The notes under the pieces: generated by a model | The model's database searches: none | What the model was told of the DNA's origin: nothing | The model's input: only the letters and a program-made list of their open reading frames with translations | Made by a program: the position numbers and the translations under genes | Source: Novosphingobium sp. | GTDB taxonomy: Bacteria; Pseudomonadota; Alphaproteobacteria; Sphingomonadales; Sphingomonadaceae | Reading direction: 5' to 3' | Assembly (NCBI RefSeq): GCF_030696665.1 | Contig: NZ_JAUYRV010000028.1 | Coordinates: 124,001-188,000, forward strand | Length of the DNA stretch: 64,000 nucleotides | In this document: positions 30,093 through 39,359 of the stretch, one piece after another | How positions within the stretch are numbered: position 1 is the stretch's first letter | Layout of the letters: the number at the start of each line of letters is the position of its first letter

Positions 30093-31868
30093 TCAGCGCA
30101 CGCGCCAGACCTTGACCCCGGATTGCGGATCGACTGGCACCGGCTCCAGCCAGTCCGGGGCGCGGCCCTTTACAAGGTGCGCCATGAACCCATTGGGCGC
30201 GAGTTTGCGATAGACGCGGGACTCTCCACCACTTGGGCACACCACCACCAGCGTCGCCCCGCGCTGCGCCATGATCTTGCGCGCGCCGTGATCGGGGCCG
30301 AGGAACGCGACGATCAGATCGCGCATCGCGGCGCTGGCTCGGTGGTGCGCAGTGGCGATCACGGTGTGATTGCTGGTGACCAGCAGGGTCGGCCCGATGT
30401 CCAGCCCGGACAGGATGGTTGCGCGCGGCATGGCCGCAATCTGCGGGGCAAGCGCGGCGAAATCGCATGTCTGGATCAATTTTCCGGAGGGTGGCTTGGG
30501 CGGATTGATCGCCGAAGCAGCCATGCCGACCAGCGCCCCAGGCACGAACAGCGCCACGATCAGCAGCACGCGCGCAAGGCGGCGCAGCAGCAGCCGGTCG
30601 GCAGACCAGCGCGCGATCTGCTCTTCGATTTGCCAAGCAGCCGGAACCGCAGCGAACAGGCACGCCACCGCCGAAGCGCGAGCCACCAGCAGGCCGACCA
30701 AGGTCGCCCCGGCCAGCAGCAGCGCTGTGTCCACCCAGAAATCGCGTGCCTGCCGGTTTTGCGCCATGCACCACAGCCGCCAGCAGGCCAGAAGGCCAAG
30801 CGCGGGCAGCAGAACCATTGTTGCGCCCAGCACCAAGCCCTGCCGCCAGAAGGGCAGTCCTTCCACCACTGACTGCAGCCATACCGTCTTTACCAGCGGA
30901 TCGAGCGCGCCAAAGGCATCGGCAGAAAGGCATTGTGGTGCGCGCAGGCCCATGATTGCAACGGCACCCAGCCCGGCAATCCCCAACACGGCCATGCCCA
31001 GCGCCGGAGGCCGCGTGCGCAGCCGGGGCAATGCCAGCGCGCACACGCCCGCAACCCACAGCAGGACCGCCACATGTACCGGTGACAGAGCATCGCAATA
31101 GTCGGCAAGATCGCCCAGGCCGCGCGTCAGCAGGAACAGTCCCGCCCCGCCCAGTGCAAGGCTTGCCATGTAGCTCACCAGCCAGCGGTCATCGCCGCGC
31201 AGCAAGCGCAGCGCGCAGACGCCTGCGAAGATCACCGCCAGCGGCAGCGATTCGAGGGAGATCGCGAGTGAAAGCGCCAGCGCCAACCCTGCCACCGCGC
31301 CGCCACCCCTGACAGAGCGTGAGGCCATGCCGTTGAGCGCCACCAACGCCAGCACATATTGCCAGCCATGATGATCGATGCGCAGCGGCATCATTCTGAA
31401 AGATGCGGGTACTGCGGTCAGCACCAGCAGTGCCGCAATCGCGCCCGCCTTTGCGCCGAATTGCCGTGCTGCCAGCCGCGCCGTCAGCGCCATTGCCGCC
31501 AGCAACGTCAGCAGTGGCACCAGCACGATGGCAACCACTTCGGCCTGCGCCATGCCGAGCAGCGGACGCAGCAGCACGATCACCGTCGCAATTGGCAGGT
31601 CAACAATGCGTGTCCAGTGCATGGGCACGCCGTCGGGCGGGGCGATGCGATTTTGGGTAAGGTCAAACCAACCTTGCCCTGCCAACAGATCGCGCACTTG
31701 CTGCAATCGCAGCGCATCATCGCCATCAAGGAAATGCGTGGGTGAGAATGCACCCCAACCCGCGAACAGCATCAGCGCGGCACCCAGCAGCCAAACGGCC
31801 AGCACAGCAGCCCACGGGGTGGACGTGCCGGAACTTCCTGACGAGGGACTGTCGACAGCCCCCCTCAT
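30093..31868 (-). CDS. Polytopic membrane protein, GT-C glycosyltransferase-like
   Basis: Many hydrophobic segments; HFLDGDDALRLQQVRDLLAGQGWFDLTQNRIAPPDGVPMHWTRIVDLP near the N-terminus. Confidence 0.7.
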   Translation of the reverse strand: MRGAVDSPSSGSSGTSTPWAAVLAVWLLGAALMLFAGWGAFSPTHFLDGDDALRLQQVRDLLAGQGWFDLTQNRIAPPDGVPMHWTRIVDLPIATVIVLLRPLLGMAQAEVVAIVLVPLLTLLAAMALTARLAARQFGAKAGAIAALLVLTAVPASFRMMPLRIDHHGWQYVLALVALNGMASRSVRGGGAVAGLALALSLAISLESLPLAVIFAGVCALRLLRGDDRWLVSYMASLALGGAGLFLLTRGLGDLADYCDALSPVHVAVLLWVAGVCALALPRLRTRPPALGMAVLGIAGLGAVAIMGLRAPQCLSADAFGALDPLVKTVWLQSVVEGLPFWRQGLVLGATMVLLPALGLLACWRLWCMAQNRQARDFWVDTALLLAGATLVGLLVARASAVACLFAAVPAAWQIEEQIARWSADRLLLRRLARVLLIVALFVPGALVGMAASAINPPKPPSGKLIQTCDFAALAPQIAAMPRATILSGLDIGPTLLVTSNHTVIATAHHRASAAMRDLIVAFLGPDHGARKIMAQRGATLVVVCPSGGESRVYRKLAPNGFMAHLVKGRAPDWLEPVPVDPQSGVKVWRVR

Positions 31869-31878
31869 CGGTTGCGGC

Positions 31879-32301
31879 TCACTGAAACACCACCCGTTTG
31901 CGCAGCAGCCATGTGGCAGTGAAGCTCGCGCCGATGGCGGCGATCTTGGCAAGACGCGAATCCACGCCAATCATCGTTCCGGCCGCCACGATCAGCGTGG
32001 TCAGCCCAAGGCCGACCAGTGCAGACCCCACGAACAAGGCCTTCTGCCGGTTGCGCGCACCACGCTCCGAAGCGACCTCGTCGGTGAACACAGTGCGGCT
32101 GGACAGCAGCCAATGCGCCACGATGCCCAGCGAATAGCCCGCAGCCGATGCCGCCACCGGGATCGTCCCCAGCGCCAGCAGCGCAAGGAACGAACCCATG
32201 TCCACTGCCAGCGCCCCCACGCTGGCAAGCAGGTAGCGCAGAAGTGTGATGCGGCGCAGGCGGTCGATCATCGGCAGGATCATCCCGTTCAATTCGGACA
32301 C
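31879..32301 (-). CDS. GtrA-family membrane protein
   Basis: LLRYLLASVGALAVDMGSFLALL...GIVAHWLLSSRTVF...FTATWLLRKRVVFQ; four TM segments. Confidence 0.88.
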   Translation of the reverse strand: MSELNGMILPMIDRLRRITLLRYLLASVGALAVDMGSFLALLALGTIPVAASAAGYSLGIVAHWLLSSRTVFTDEVASERGARNRQKALFVGSALVGLGLTTLIVAAGTMIGVDSRLAKIAAIGASFTATWLLRKRVVFQ

Positions 32302-32312
32302 CAGTATTACCG

Positions 32313-33920
32313 TCAGGCAGCCTTTGCGGGCTTTTCAGGCGCGATCCGCTCGGGCACTGCGCGCACCGAAGCCAGCGCTGCAGCCTGATCCTCGCTCAGC
32401 GTTGCGCGTGCGGGGATCGCGTTCTGCGCACCCTCATCACCCGCTTCGTGGTACTCTGCGTCCTCGTTGACGCACCACGTGTCATAGACCCGCGCACCCG
32501 CCGCGATGTTTTCCACCGTCAGCATCGCGGTCATCATCGCGTGATCCTGGTTGTTGTAGCGGTGCATGCCGTTGCGGCCCACAAGGTGCAGCGTCGGGTG
32601 TGCAGCTTCCAGTTCGGTGCGCATTGCGGCCACGTTGGCGGCATATTCGTCGTCGTAAACCGGATAGGCCTTTTCCTGACGCACCACCACGCCGCCAATC
32701 ACCTTGTCCGGGCTGACAAGGCCGAGGATCGCCATTTCTTTGGTCGCCAGCGCAATCAGATCATCGTCGGTCGAATCCCACAGATCGTCGCCTTCGAAGC
32801 AGAAGTATTCCAGCCCCACGCAGGCCACGCTGTCATCGGGCACCATTTCGGGCGACCATGAACGGAAGTTCTGGATGCGGCCCACCTTCACCTTGCTGTC
32901 GTGAATGTAGATCCAGTTGTCGGGGAACAGTTCTTCCGACCGGATTTTCAGCGCCACGGTCAGAAAATCACGATAGCGCAAGCGGCTGCCCTCCAGCGAG
33001 GTTGCCGGTAGCGGGTGCAGGCGCGCGCCCAGTTCGCGCATCGGCGCAGAACTGATGGCGTGGCCAGCCTCAATCATCACATCGCCATCCGGGCCGGTGG
33101 CAGACAGGCGCCAGCCGCCCTGCCCATCAGCCGCCAGTTGCTTGAAGGAATGGCCCATCAGCACTTCGCCGTTGCCGGTGGCCAGAATCTTGTCGCGTGC
33201 AGCATCCCACATCATGCCCGGGCCGAGGCGCGGGTAGCGGAAGGTTTCGAGCAGGGTCTTGGTCTGCATCCCGTCATTCGGGCGCTTGTTCAGCCCAAGG
33301 CTGCGCTTGAGGCCATCAGTGACAGCGCCCCAGAGCGAAAGCCCCTTGATGCGCTGCGCCGCCCAGTCTGCGCTCATCTCGTCACAGGGCATGCCCCACA
33401 CCTTCTCGGTATAGGTCTTGAAGAAGATCGAATAGAGCTTGCTGCCGAACTGGTTGATCGTCCAGTCCTCGAAGCTCTTCACCGTGCGGTTCGGGAATGC
33501 CTTGGCCTTGGCAAAGCTTGCCATGCACAAGGTTGAGCGCACCAGCCCGAGGTTCCACAGCGCTTCGAACGCACGCAGTGGATAGGAGTAGAACTTGCCC
33601 TCATAGTAGATGCGGCTCATGCGCGGGCGCTGGATGAAATCGTCCGGCAGGATCTCGTTCCACAGATCGACCACCTGCTGCGATTTCGAGAAAAAGCGGT
33701 GTCCGCCGATGTCGAAGCGGTAGCCTTCGTGCTCCACCGTGCGGCTGATCCCGCCGACGTAAGTGTGGTCCTTCTCGATGATTGCCACCGAGAAGCCGCG
33801 CTTCGTCAGGAGGTATCCGGCGGTAAGGCCGGCTGGCCCTGCGCCGATGATTGCAACGTCAACCTTGCGGCTCTGGTTCGCTGAAGTCGCACCCGTGGCA
33901 CGAATCGTCCCGTTAACCAT
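32313..33920 (-). CDS. NAD(P)/FAD-dependent oxidoreductase, UDP-galactopyranose-mutase/amine-oxidase-like
   Basis: DVAIIGAGPAGLTAGYLLTKRGFSVAIIEKD dinucleotide fold; GGISRTVEHEGYRFDIGGHRFFSKS. Confidence 0.9.
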   Translation of the reverse strand: MVNGTIRATGATSANQSRKVDVAIIGAGPAGLTAGYLLTKRGFSVAIIEKDHTYVGGISRTVEHEGYRFDIGGHRFFSKSQQVVDLWNEILPDDFIQRPRMSRIYYEGKFYSYPLRAFEALWNLGLVRSTLCMASFAKAKAFPNRTVKSFEDWTINQFGSKLYSIFFKTYTEKVWGMPCDEMSADWAAQRIKGLSLWGAVTDGLKRSLGLNKRPNDGMQTKTLLETFRYPRLGPGMMWDAARDKILATGNGEVLMGHSFKQLAADGQGGWRLSATGPDGDVMIEAGHAISSAPMRELGARLHPLPATSLEGSRLRYRDFLTVALKIRSEELFPDNWIYIHDSKVKVGRIQNFRSWSPEMVPDDSVACVGLEYFCFEGDDLWDSTDDDLIALATKEMAILGLVSPDKVIGGVVVRQEKAYPVYDDEYAANVAAMRTELEAAHPTLHLVGRNGMHRYNNQDHAMMTAMLTVENIAAGARVYDTWCVNEDAEYHEAGDEGAQNAIPARATLSEDQAAALASVRAVPERIAPEKPAKAA

Positions 33921-33988
33921 TAAAACCCCCGTCTAAAGCGCTCTTCGCTGGGGTCAGAGGTGAAGGAAAATGGATAAAGGATGGTTAA
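33913..33988. promoter_or_regulatory. Pair of facing TTAACCAT (CtrA-like) half-sites
   Basis: TTAACCAT at 33913-33920 and ATGGTTAA at 33981-33988, flanking the start of the FAD oxidoreductase gene. Confidence 0.45.
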
Positions 33989-34039
33989 CGATGGGCGCGG
34001 GTTTGGCGAAAGTTTGCCTGCCCATAGGCGTCACACGGA

Positions 34040-34714
34040 TCAAGGACGCCGAAAGCGCTCCGGATGGTTGCGCGCGTCGTGTTCATGCTCACCGGTCTGC
34101 AGTGGTGCAGCGATACGTGCCAGTTCGTCCAGCTTGAACGTCTGTTCAAACAGCAGGCCATAGCGCGGGTGGCTGCGCCAGCGCACTTTGGCATAAAGCG
34201 GCGGCATGACATCCGTCTCGATCCGCACCAGTTCGTTCATCAAGAGCCACTTGTCGCTCTCGATCTGCGCGCCTTGCTGCGAGATGTCCCGGAAAGCCAC
34301 GCGCAGTGCCTCGCCACCTGAATGCAGAATCCCGTCAAGAAGGATGCGCAATCGCACCTGACGCTTGGGGAAGGCTCCGTGGCTTTCGTCAAGCAGACGC
34401 TGCACATCAACATCGGCGCCAAAACGGAAGCCGGCGAACTCGCCTTCTTTCCACACCAGTTCTACGGGATAACGGTCACCATTGCTCATCTCCACGGCCA
34501 GCGTGCGATGGGGTGGCAGCGGATTAAACAGGCGGATTTTAAGGCCGGTGGATGAAGCATCGCGAATAACGCAGAGAAATTCGCGTGAATCGTCAGCAAT
34601 CAGCTTGGCAGCCCTGATCAACAGCATGAAGCGGGGGGCGGCGCGCTGTTCCGCTCCCCGTTTGTCTTCACCGCTATTTGCGGCTTGCGGTATCTGGTCT
34701 TCTGGCTGGGCCAA
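34040..34714 (-). CDS. Tandem PilZ-domain (c-di-GMP-binding) protein
   Basis: QRAAPRFMLLIRAAKL (RxxxR) with IRDASSTGLKIR (DxSxxG), then a second RQVRLR / FRDISQQGAQIES pair. Confidence 0.88.
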   Translation of the reverse strand: MAQPEDQIPQAANSGEDKRGAEQRAAPRFMLLIRAAKLIADDSREFLCVIRDASSTGLKIRLFNPLPPHRTLAVEMSNGDRYPVELVWKEGEFAGFRFGADVDVQRLLDESHGAFPKRQVRLRILLDGILHSGGEALRVAFRDISQQGAQIESDKWLLMNELVRIETDVMPPLYAKVRWRSHPRYGLLFEQTFKLDELARIAAPLQTGEHEHDARNHPERFRRP

Positions 34715-34744
34715 GCCCTGTCCCCTTGCGCATTGGTCCCCGCT

Positions 34745-34768
34745 TCCGGGACTCGCGCAAGTCCCGGA
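34745..34768 (-). repeat. Perfect hairpin between phytase and PilZ genes
   Basis: TCCGGGACT-CGCGCA-AGTCCCGGA, 9-bp arms, no obvious T-tract. Confidence 0.6.
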
Positions 34769-34840
34769 CAGGACAAGCTTAGGCTACAAAGTCCTACCGT
34801 GAAGTTACCTAGCGCACATTGTCGCTGATTTTAATGTCAT

Positions 34841-35938
34841 TCATCTTTGTAATGCTTGGACAATTTCATCCCAGCCGAGCAACTTGAAGTTCTGTGCTGC
34901 CGGTGCATTGTCGCCGTCCTGCGCTACGAATAGCCCGCCGGGAAATGCGGGACCGAAATCCCCCAGCGCCAGTTCGATCCCATCGGTGTCGCTGGTCGCC
35001 CCAAAGCGTCCAGCGGCAATGCGGAACCGTCCCCTTGGGGCAGCCGTGGCCAGATCGAACAGGACATAGGCGTTGTCGCCTTGGCTCGATGCAACGAGGA
35101 ACCCGCCGTCTTCGCCCGCAGGGGCCAGCGCAAGGCCTTCCACGTCATCGACCAGGCCCTTGTCCGGCCCGACCATCGCAAAGGCTTGTGCGCTCAGCGA
35201 CGCTGGCTTCAGATCCACCTTCCAGATGCCGACGTCTTCCTCGGCAACGTAGAGAATGCCTGTCCGGTCATCCACCACGCAGCCTTCGGATTGCGTGGCA
35301 AACTTCACCGAACGCACATATTCCGCACGGATCGTTTCGCCAGCATCGATCAGGCGGCTTTCAGCCACTTCGCCGTCCTTGAGCACGACATAGGCCCGCG
35401 CCAGCTCTCCAGCACCCAGCGCCTTGCCCATGCAGAAACCATAGGCCTGCACCGGCGCGCGCCCCGCCGCCATGAAGGCCTGCGCGCCCAGAGCGGTCAG
35501 TTTGCCACTTGCGCCATCCAGCGTGAACAGCGCGATCTTGGGCACTGCGCCATCGGTCCGGTCACTGGCACCCACCAGAATGCGCCCCGGCGCAACTTCG
35601 CGCAGGTCCACATTGTTGAGCAGCCCTGCGGCCACAAAATCGCGCACTTTGCCGTCCAGCCCATAGACGTAAAGCCCGGCCTTCTTGTCCGTCCCCAGGA
35701 TCAGGCTGGCCGCAGGATTGGCCGCATTGCGCCAGATCGCCGGATCGTCCGCCGCATCAGCCTTGCCCGTGCCCACCGGTGCGGTTTCACCCGTGGCCTG
35801 AACATCGACGGCTGGATAGGAGGGGCGCGGAGCAGCCTGCATCCCGGCGCAACCGCCCAGCAGGCCCGCGCAAAGCGAAACGGCCAAAGCCGAGAGCAAC
35901 GCCCCCGGCCCTGGCTTTACGATAGCGTTCCGCCCCAT
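34841..35938 (-). CDS. Beta-propeller phytase (3-phytase), lipoprotein-like signal
   Basis: LLGGCAGMQ lipobox-like; DDPAIWRNAANPAASLILGTDKKAGLYVYGLDGK; EGCVVDDRTGILYVAEEDVGIWKV; DVEGLAL. Confidence 0.93.
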   Translation of the reverse strand: MGRNAIVKPGPGALLSALAVSLCAGLLGGCAGMQAAPRPSYPAVDVQATGETAPVGTGKADAADDPAIWRNAANPAASLILGTDKKAGLYVYGLDGKVRDFVAAGLLNNVDLREVAPGRILVGASDRTDGAVPKIALFTLDGASGKLTALGAQAFMAAGRAPVQAYGFCMGKALGAGELARAYVVLKDGEVAESRLIDAGETIRAEYVRSVKFATQSEGCVVDDRTGILYVAEEDVGIWKVDLKPASLSAQAFAMVGPDKGLVDDVEGLALAPAGEDGGFLVASSQGDNAYVLFDLATAAPRGRFRIAAGRFGATSDTDGIELALGDFGPAFPGGLFVAQDGDNAPAAQNFKLLGWDEIVQALQR

Positions 35939-38286
35939 CAGAACGCGTACCGTGCGACGATCTGGAACACTGGCCCTGCTTCTTCGGATTCGAGTTCGTA
36001 TTCATCAAAGTCGCGCGCGATCTGGTCACCCGTCGTCGCAAACTTGTTGAACACTTCGTCCTTGCTGCTGTTGAGCAGGTTTGAACCCACCGCGCGGATG
36101 GTGAAGCTCTTGCCGATGCGCTTCTCGACGAAGATTTCGAGGTCGGCACCGTACGTCGTGGTCACTTCTTCGCCCACGGTGCGGTCATAGGCCGAACCCT
36201 GCTTGCGATAGGTTGCGCCGAACGAAGCGCCAACGCTTGGCAGGTTCTGGATGACGCCGAAGTTGTAGACGAACTTCGACTGGCCGTTGAAGCGGCGGCT
36301 GCCGAATTCGTCTTCGATGGAGCTGTCAATCAGCGACAGGTTGCCGAACACACCGGTGTCTGGCAGCCCCACCGCGCCAAGGTCAGCCGAAAGATCGAAC
36401 TCCACGCCCCACACTTCGCCATCACCCACGTTGCGCGGCTGATAGACGAACGTGCCCGGTCCTTCAGAACCCTCAACCTGCGTGTTGGTCAGCTCGACCA
36501 GATCCTGCACCTTGCGGTAGAACACGTTGACCCCGATCACTCCGGTTTGGCCAAGGCGATATTCATAGCCAAGATCGCCACCCCATGCTGTTTCCGGGCG
36601 CAGGCTGGTGTTGCCGAGCAGATCGTTGTCACCCAATTCGGCTTCCAGCAGTGCAGGCGAGATATAGTCGAAGCGCGGGCGACGCACGGTGCGCGCAGCC
36701 GATGCTGTCAGGCGTCCGTCACCCAACTGAACCTTGACCGATGCCGATGGCAGCAGGAAGTTGTACTTCACGCGGGTCTGCGTTGCGGCAGTCAGGTCGT
36801 TGATGTTGACCGTGGTGTTTTCCCAGCGAACACCGGCTTCATACTTCACCCCGCCATTGCTGCCTTCGACCAGCGCATAAAGATCGCGGCGATCTTCCTC
36901 GATGGTGTTGAGGCCGCCCGGCGTGTTGGTGGTGGCCGGAAACGCGATAGCAAACGCGTCAGGATTGTTGGTGAACTGGTTGTACGTCAGCAGCGAAGCG
37001 CGCGGCACGTTGAAGCGGTTGCGCACGTCCGAAATGTCGGTGTCACGGTCCTTGTTCTGGGCAAAGCCGCCCAGCGCAAGCTCAAGGCCTTCGCTCAGCT
37101 TGAAGGTCTGCTCCAACTGCATCGAAAGTTCATCGTCGCGGATATCGGTCAGCGAGTAGTCGCCGGTATAGCGCGGCGTGGAGCGGTCGAACTCGATCTC
37201 GTGCTCGAACTCTTCTTCCTTGTTGTCAAACCGGGCAAATCCGATGCGCGCCGTGGTCTTGCCAAGGTCTGTTTCCTTGATGAACTTGGCAGTTGCGGCC
37301 CAGCTTTCCTGTTTGATGAACAGCGGGTTGTAGTTGTCATAGGTCAGGTTGCCATTGGCGTTGATGCGAATGGGACCGGTCGTCGATGTCGGATCGTTAT
37401 AGCCCGACGAACGCTCGATCTGGTCGCGATCCGTGCGCACATAGTTGCCCGCGATCTCGAACTTGTTCTCGCCGTCGTCATAGGCCCAGCTCAGGTTGCC
37501 GGCATAGTCGGTGCCATTGCGGGTATCGGCCTGATCTTCCCGGTCGGCAAAGTCGTCGGTGGCGTAGTTCGGGTTGTTCTCGGGCGAATCGCCATAACGG
37601 AAGCTGGTCTTCTTCTTGGGGTTGTAACGTCCCTGCACGTTCACGCCCGCCAGCAGACGGCCGGGACCGAACTTGCCGCCATAGTAAAGGCCGCCCGAAG
37701 GCTTGATCTCGCCATCGTCAAAGATCAGCGCACCGCCGCGAACATAGCCGCCGTCCATCGAAAACGCATCGCGCAGCACGATGTTGAGCGTTCCCGCCAC
37801 CGCATCGCCAGTACGGCGCGCCGAGTTGGAGCGCACGATCTCGACCTGCTTGATCAGTTCGGCCGGAACGCGATCAAGGAAGAACGAGCGGTCGACGTTC
37901 GATCCGGGAATGCGGTCCCCGTTGATCAGGATCTGGGTGTAACCCGGATCGAGGCCGCGCAGGCGTGCGCCGTCAGATTCCAGCACGTCCGAAAGGAACG
38001 TCACCGAAGGCACGCGCTTCAGCGCATCGCCTGCGGTCAGCGGTTCGAAGCGGCGGAAGTATTCCTCGTCATAGACCAGAACCGGTTCGGCCTGATCGCT
38101 GTGATTGCGGAAACCGATTGTGCCCTGCACCACGATTTCGCGCGCCGTGCGGGTTTGATCGTCTGCCATGTCAGCAGCCGCATCGGGCGCAACCTGTTCA
38201 TCGGCAGCGTATGCAGGAGTGGCCAGACAAAGGGCAGCGCTGCACAGCAGGATCGCGCGGCGCGATCGCTCAAAAATCTCGGTCAT
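35938..38286 (-). CDS. TonB-dependent receptor in operon with phytase
   Basis: Signal peptide; REIVVQGTIGFRNHSDQAEPVLVYDEEYFRRFEPLTAGDALKRVPSVTF; ARLRGLDPGYTQILINGDRIPG; TGATG overlap with phytase start. Confidence 0.95.
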   Translation of the reverse strand: MTEIFERSRRAILLCSAALCLATPAYAADEQVAPDAAADMADDQTRTAREIVVQGTIGFRNHSDQAEPVLVYDEEYFRRFEPLTAGDALKRVPSVTFLSDVLESDGARLRGLDPGYTQILINGDRIPGSNVDRSFFLDRVPAELIKQVEIVRSNSARRTGDAVAGTLNIVLRDAFSMDGGYVRGGALIFDDGEIKPSGGLYYGGKFGPGRLLAGVNVQGRYNPKKKTSFRYGDSPENNPNYATDDFADREDQADTRNGTDYAGNLSWAYDDGENKFEIAGNYVRTDRDQIERSSGYNDPTSTTGPIRINANGNLTYDNYNPLFIKQESWAATAKFIKETDLGKTTARIGFARFDNKEEEFEHEIEFDRSTPRYTGDYSLTDIRDDELSMQLEQTFKLSEGLELALGGFAQNKDRDTDISDVRNRFNVPRASLLTYNQFTNNPDAFAIAFPATTNTPGGLNTIEEDRRDLYALVEGSNGGVKYEAGVRWENTTVNINDLTAATQTRVKYNFLLPSASVKVQLGDGRLTASAARTVRRPRFDYISPALLEAELGDNDLLGNTSLRPETAWGGDLGYEYRLGQTGVIGVNVFYRKVQDLVELTNTQVEGSEGPGTFVYQPRNVGDGEVWGVEFDLSADLGAVGLPDTGVFGNLSLIDSSIEDEFGSRRFNGQSKFVYNFGVIQNLPSVGASFGATYRKQGSAYDRTVGEEVTTTYGADLEIFVEKRIGKSFTIRAVGSNLLNSSKDEVFNKFATTGDQIARDFDEYELESEEAGPVFQIVARYAF

Positions 38287-38341
38287 GGTCTTGGTATCCC
38301 TCATGGAAACGCTTTGCTTGGCGTCGCCTCTAGGGATGGTT

Positions 38342-38384
38342 CCTGACCGTTTTGCGACGGTTCCGGGACGGATTTACGACAAGC
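38342..38384 (-). promoter_or_regulatory. Candidate Pho-box array
   Basis: Minus strand GCTTGTCGTAAATCCGTCCCGGAACCGTCGCAAAACGGTCAGG: GTC recurs exactly every 11 bp four times. Confidence 0.55.
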
Positions 38385-38412
38385 GCGCGGCGCGAGTCGC
38401 ACAACTGCAATA

Positions 38413-38497
38413 TGGTGCGGACGGCGGGACTCGAACCCGCACGATCAAGGATCAAGGGATTTTAAGTCCCTGGCGTCTACCATTCCGCCACGTCCGC
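38413..38497 (-). tRNA. tRNA-Leu (anticodon TAA), CCA encoded
   Basis: Minus strand GCGGACGTGGCGGAATGGTAGACGCCAGGGACTTAAAATCCCTTGATCCTTGATCGTGCGGGTTCGAGTCCCGCCGTCCGCACCA folds as tRNA with a variable arm. Confidence 0.97.
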
Positions 38498-38578
38498 GTT
38501 GATTTGCGCCTGCCACAGCGCAAAGGGCGCGGCAACTTTCGTTACCGCGCCCTTTGCCGTTTTTTCAATAAATATGCG

Positions 38579-38860
38579 TCAGTCCGCGTTCAGCCGAACC
38601 CGCATTTCCTTGCCTGCCTTGAAATAAGGCACGCGCTTGCCCGGCACTTCCACCGTTTCCCCGGTGCGCGGGTTGCGGCCCTTGCGGGCATCGCGTTCCC
38701 GCGTGGAAAACGCGCCAAAGCCGCGCAGTTCCACGCGTCCCCCTTCGGCGAGACGCTTTGCGATCTCGTCGAAGAAGACATCGACAACGCGCTCGATTTC
38801 CTCGCTGCGCATCCCCGGACTCTCTTTGGTGAGCGCCTGCAGCAGCTCCGATCGTATCAT
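38579..38860 (-). CDS. ihfB: Integration host factor beta-like (HU/IHF family)
   Basis: [87 protein letters not shown]. Confidence 0.95.
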   Translation of the reverse strand: MIRSELLQALTKESPGMRSEEIERVVDVFFDEIAKRLAEGGRVELRGFGAFSTRERDARKGRNPRTGETVEVPGKRVPYFKAGKEMRVRLNAD

Positions 38861-39017
38861 GATATTCCCTCCGCCTGGCATTCGCGTGGAATGCCCCCCA
38901 GTTATTGACGATCCCCGCGCCCGAACCCCCGTTACAGGCACGTTTCTTCCACTTGCCACGGTAGTACGATCATTACAATCTGTTGATAGTATCACGCGTG
39001 ACCGAAAATGGACCGGT

Positions 39018-39359
39018 TCAGGTGTTTTCCGTTACGTCACGAAGAGTGATTCCAAGGCGCTGCATTCGCGTCGCAATCTCTGGCCATTCCTCCCGAATGA
39101 AGGCTTCGCGCTCGCGTGCGCGCAGCGCCGTCACCGCGCCGGGGGCCACAAACATGCCGATGCCGCGCTGCACATTGACCAGCCCCTCATCCTGAAACTG
39201 CTGATAGGCTTTGGCCACGGTCAGCGGATTGGCGCCTTGCTGCGCGGCATAGGCGCGCACCGATGGCAGCATCGCACCTTCCGGGTAAAGGCCATCCAGA
39301 ATGGCCGCGCAAATCTCGTCGCGCAGGCGCAGATAAACCGGGCGGTTGGCGTGATTCAT
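39018..39359 (-). CDS. GntR-family regulator, YtrA-like short subfamily
   Basis: [65 protein letters not shown]. Confidence 0.92.
   Translation of the reverse strand: MNHANRPVYLRLRDEICAAILDGLYPEGAMLPSVRAYAAQQGANPLTVAKAYQQFQDEGLVNVQRGIGMFVAPGAVTALRAREREAFIREEWPEIATRMQRLGITLRDVTENT

Noticed and set aside
36547-38346. 599-aa plus-strand ORF opposite the TonB receptor
   Set aside because: Shadow ORF of a well-supported TonB receptor.
38413-38497. tRNA-Leu as an integration site for a genomic island
   Set aside because: No integrase, no repeated tRNA 3' end or foreign-looking block found on either side in the window.
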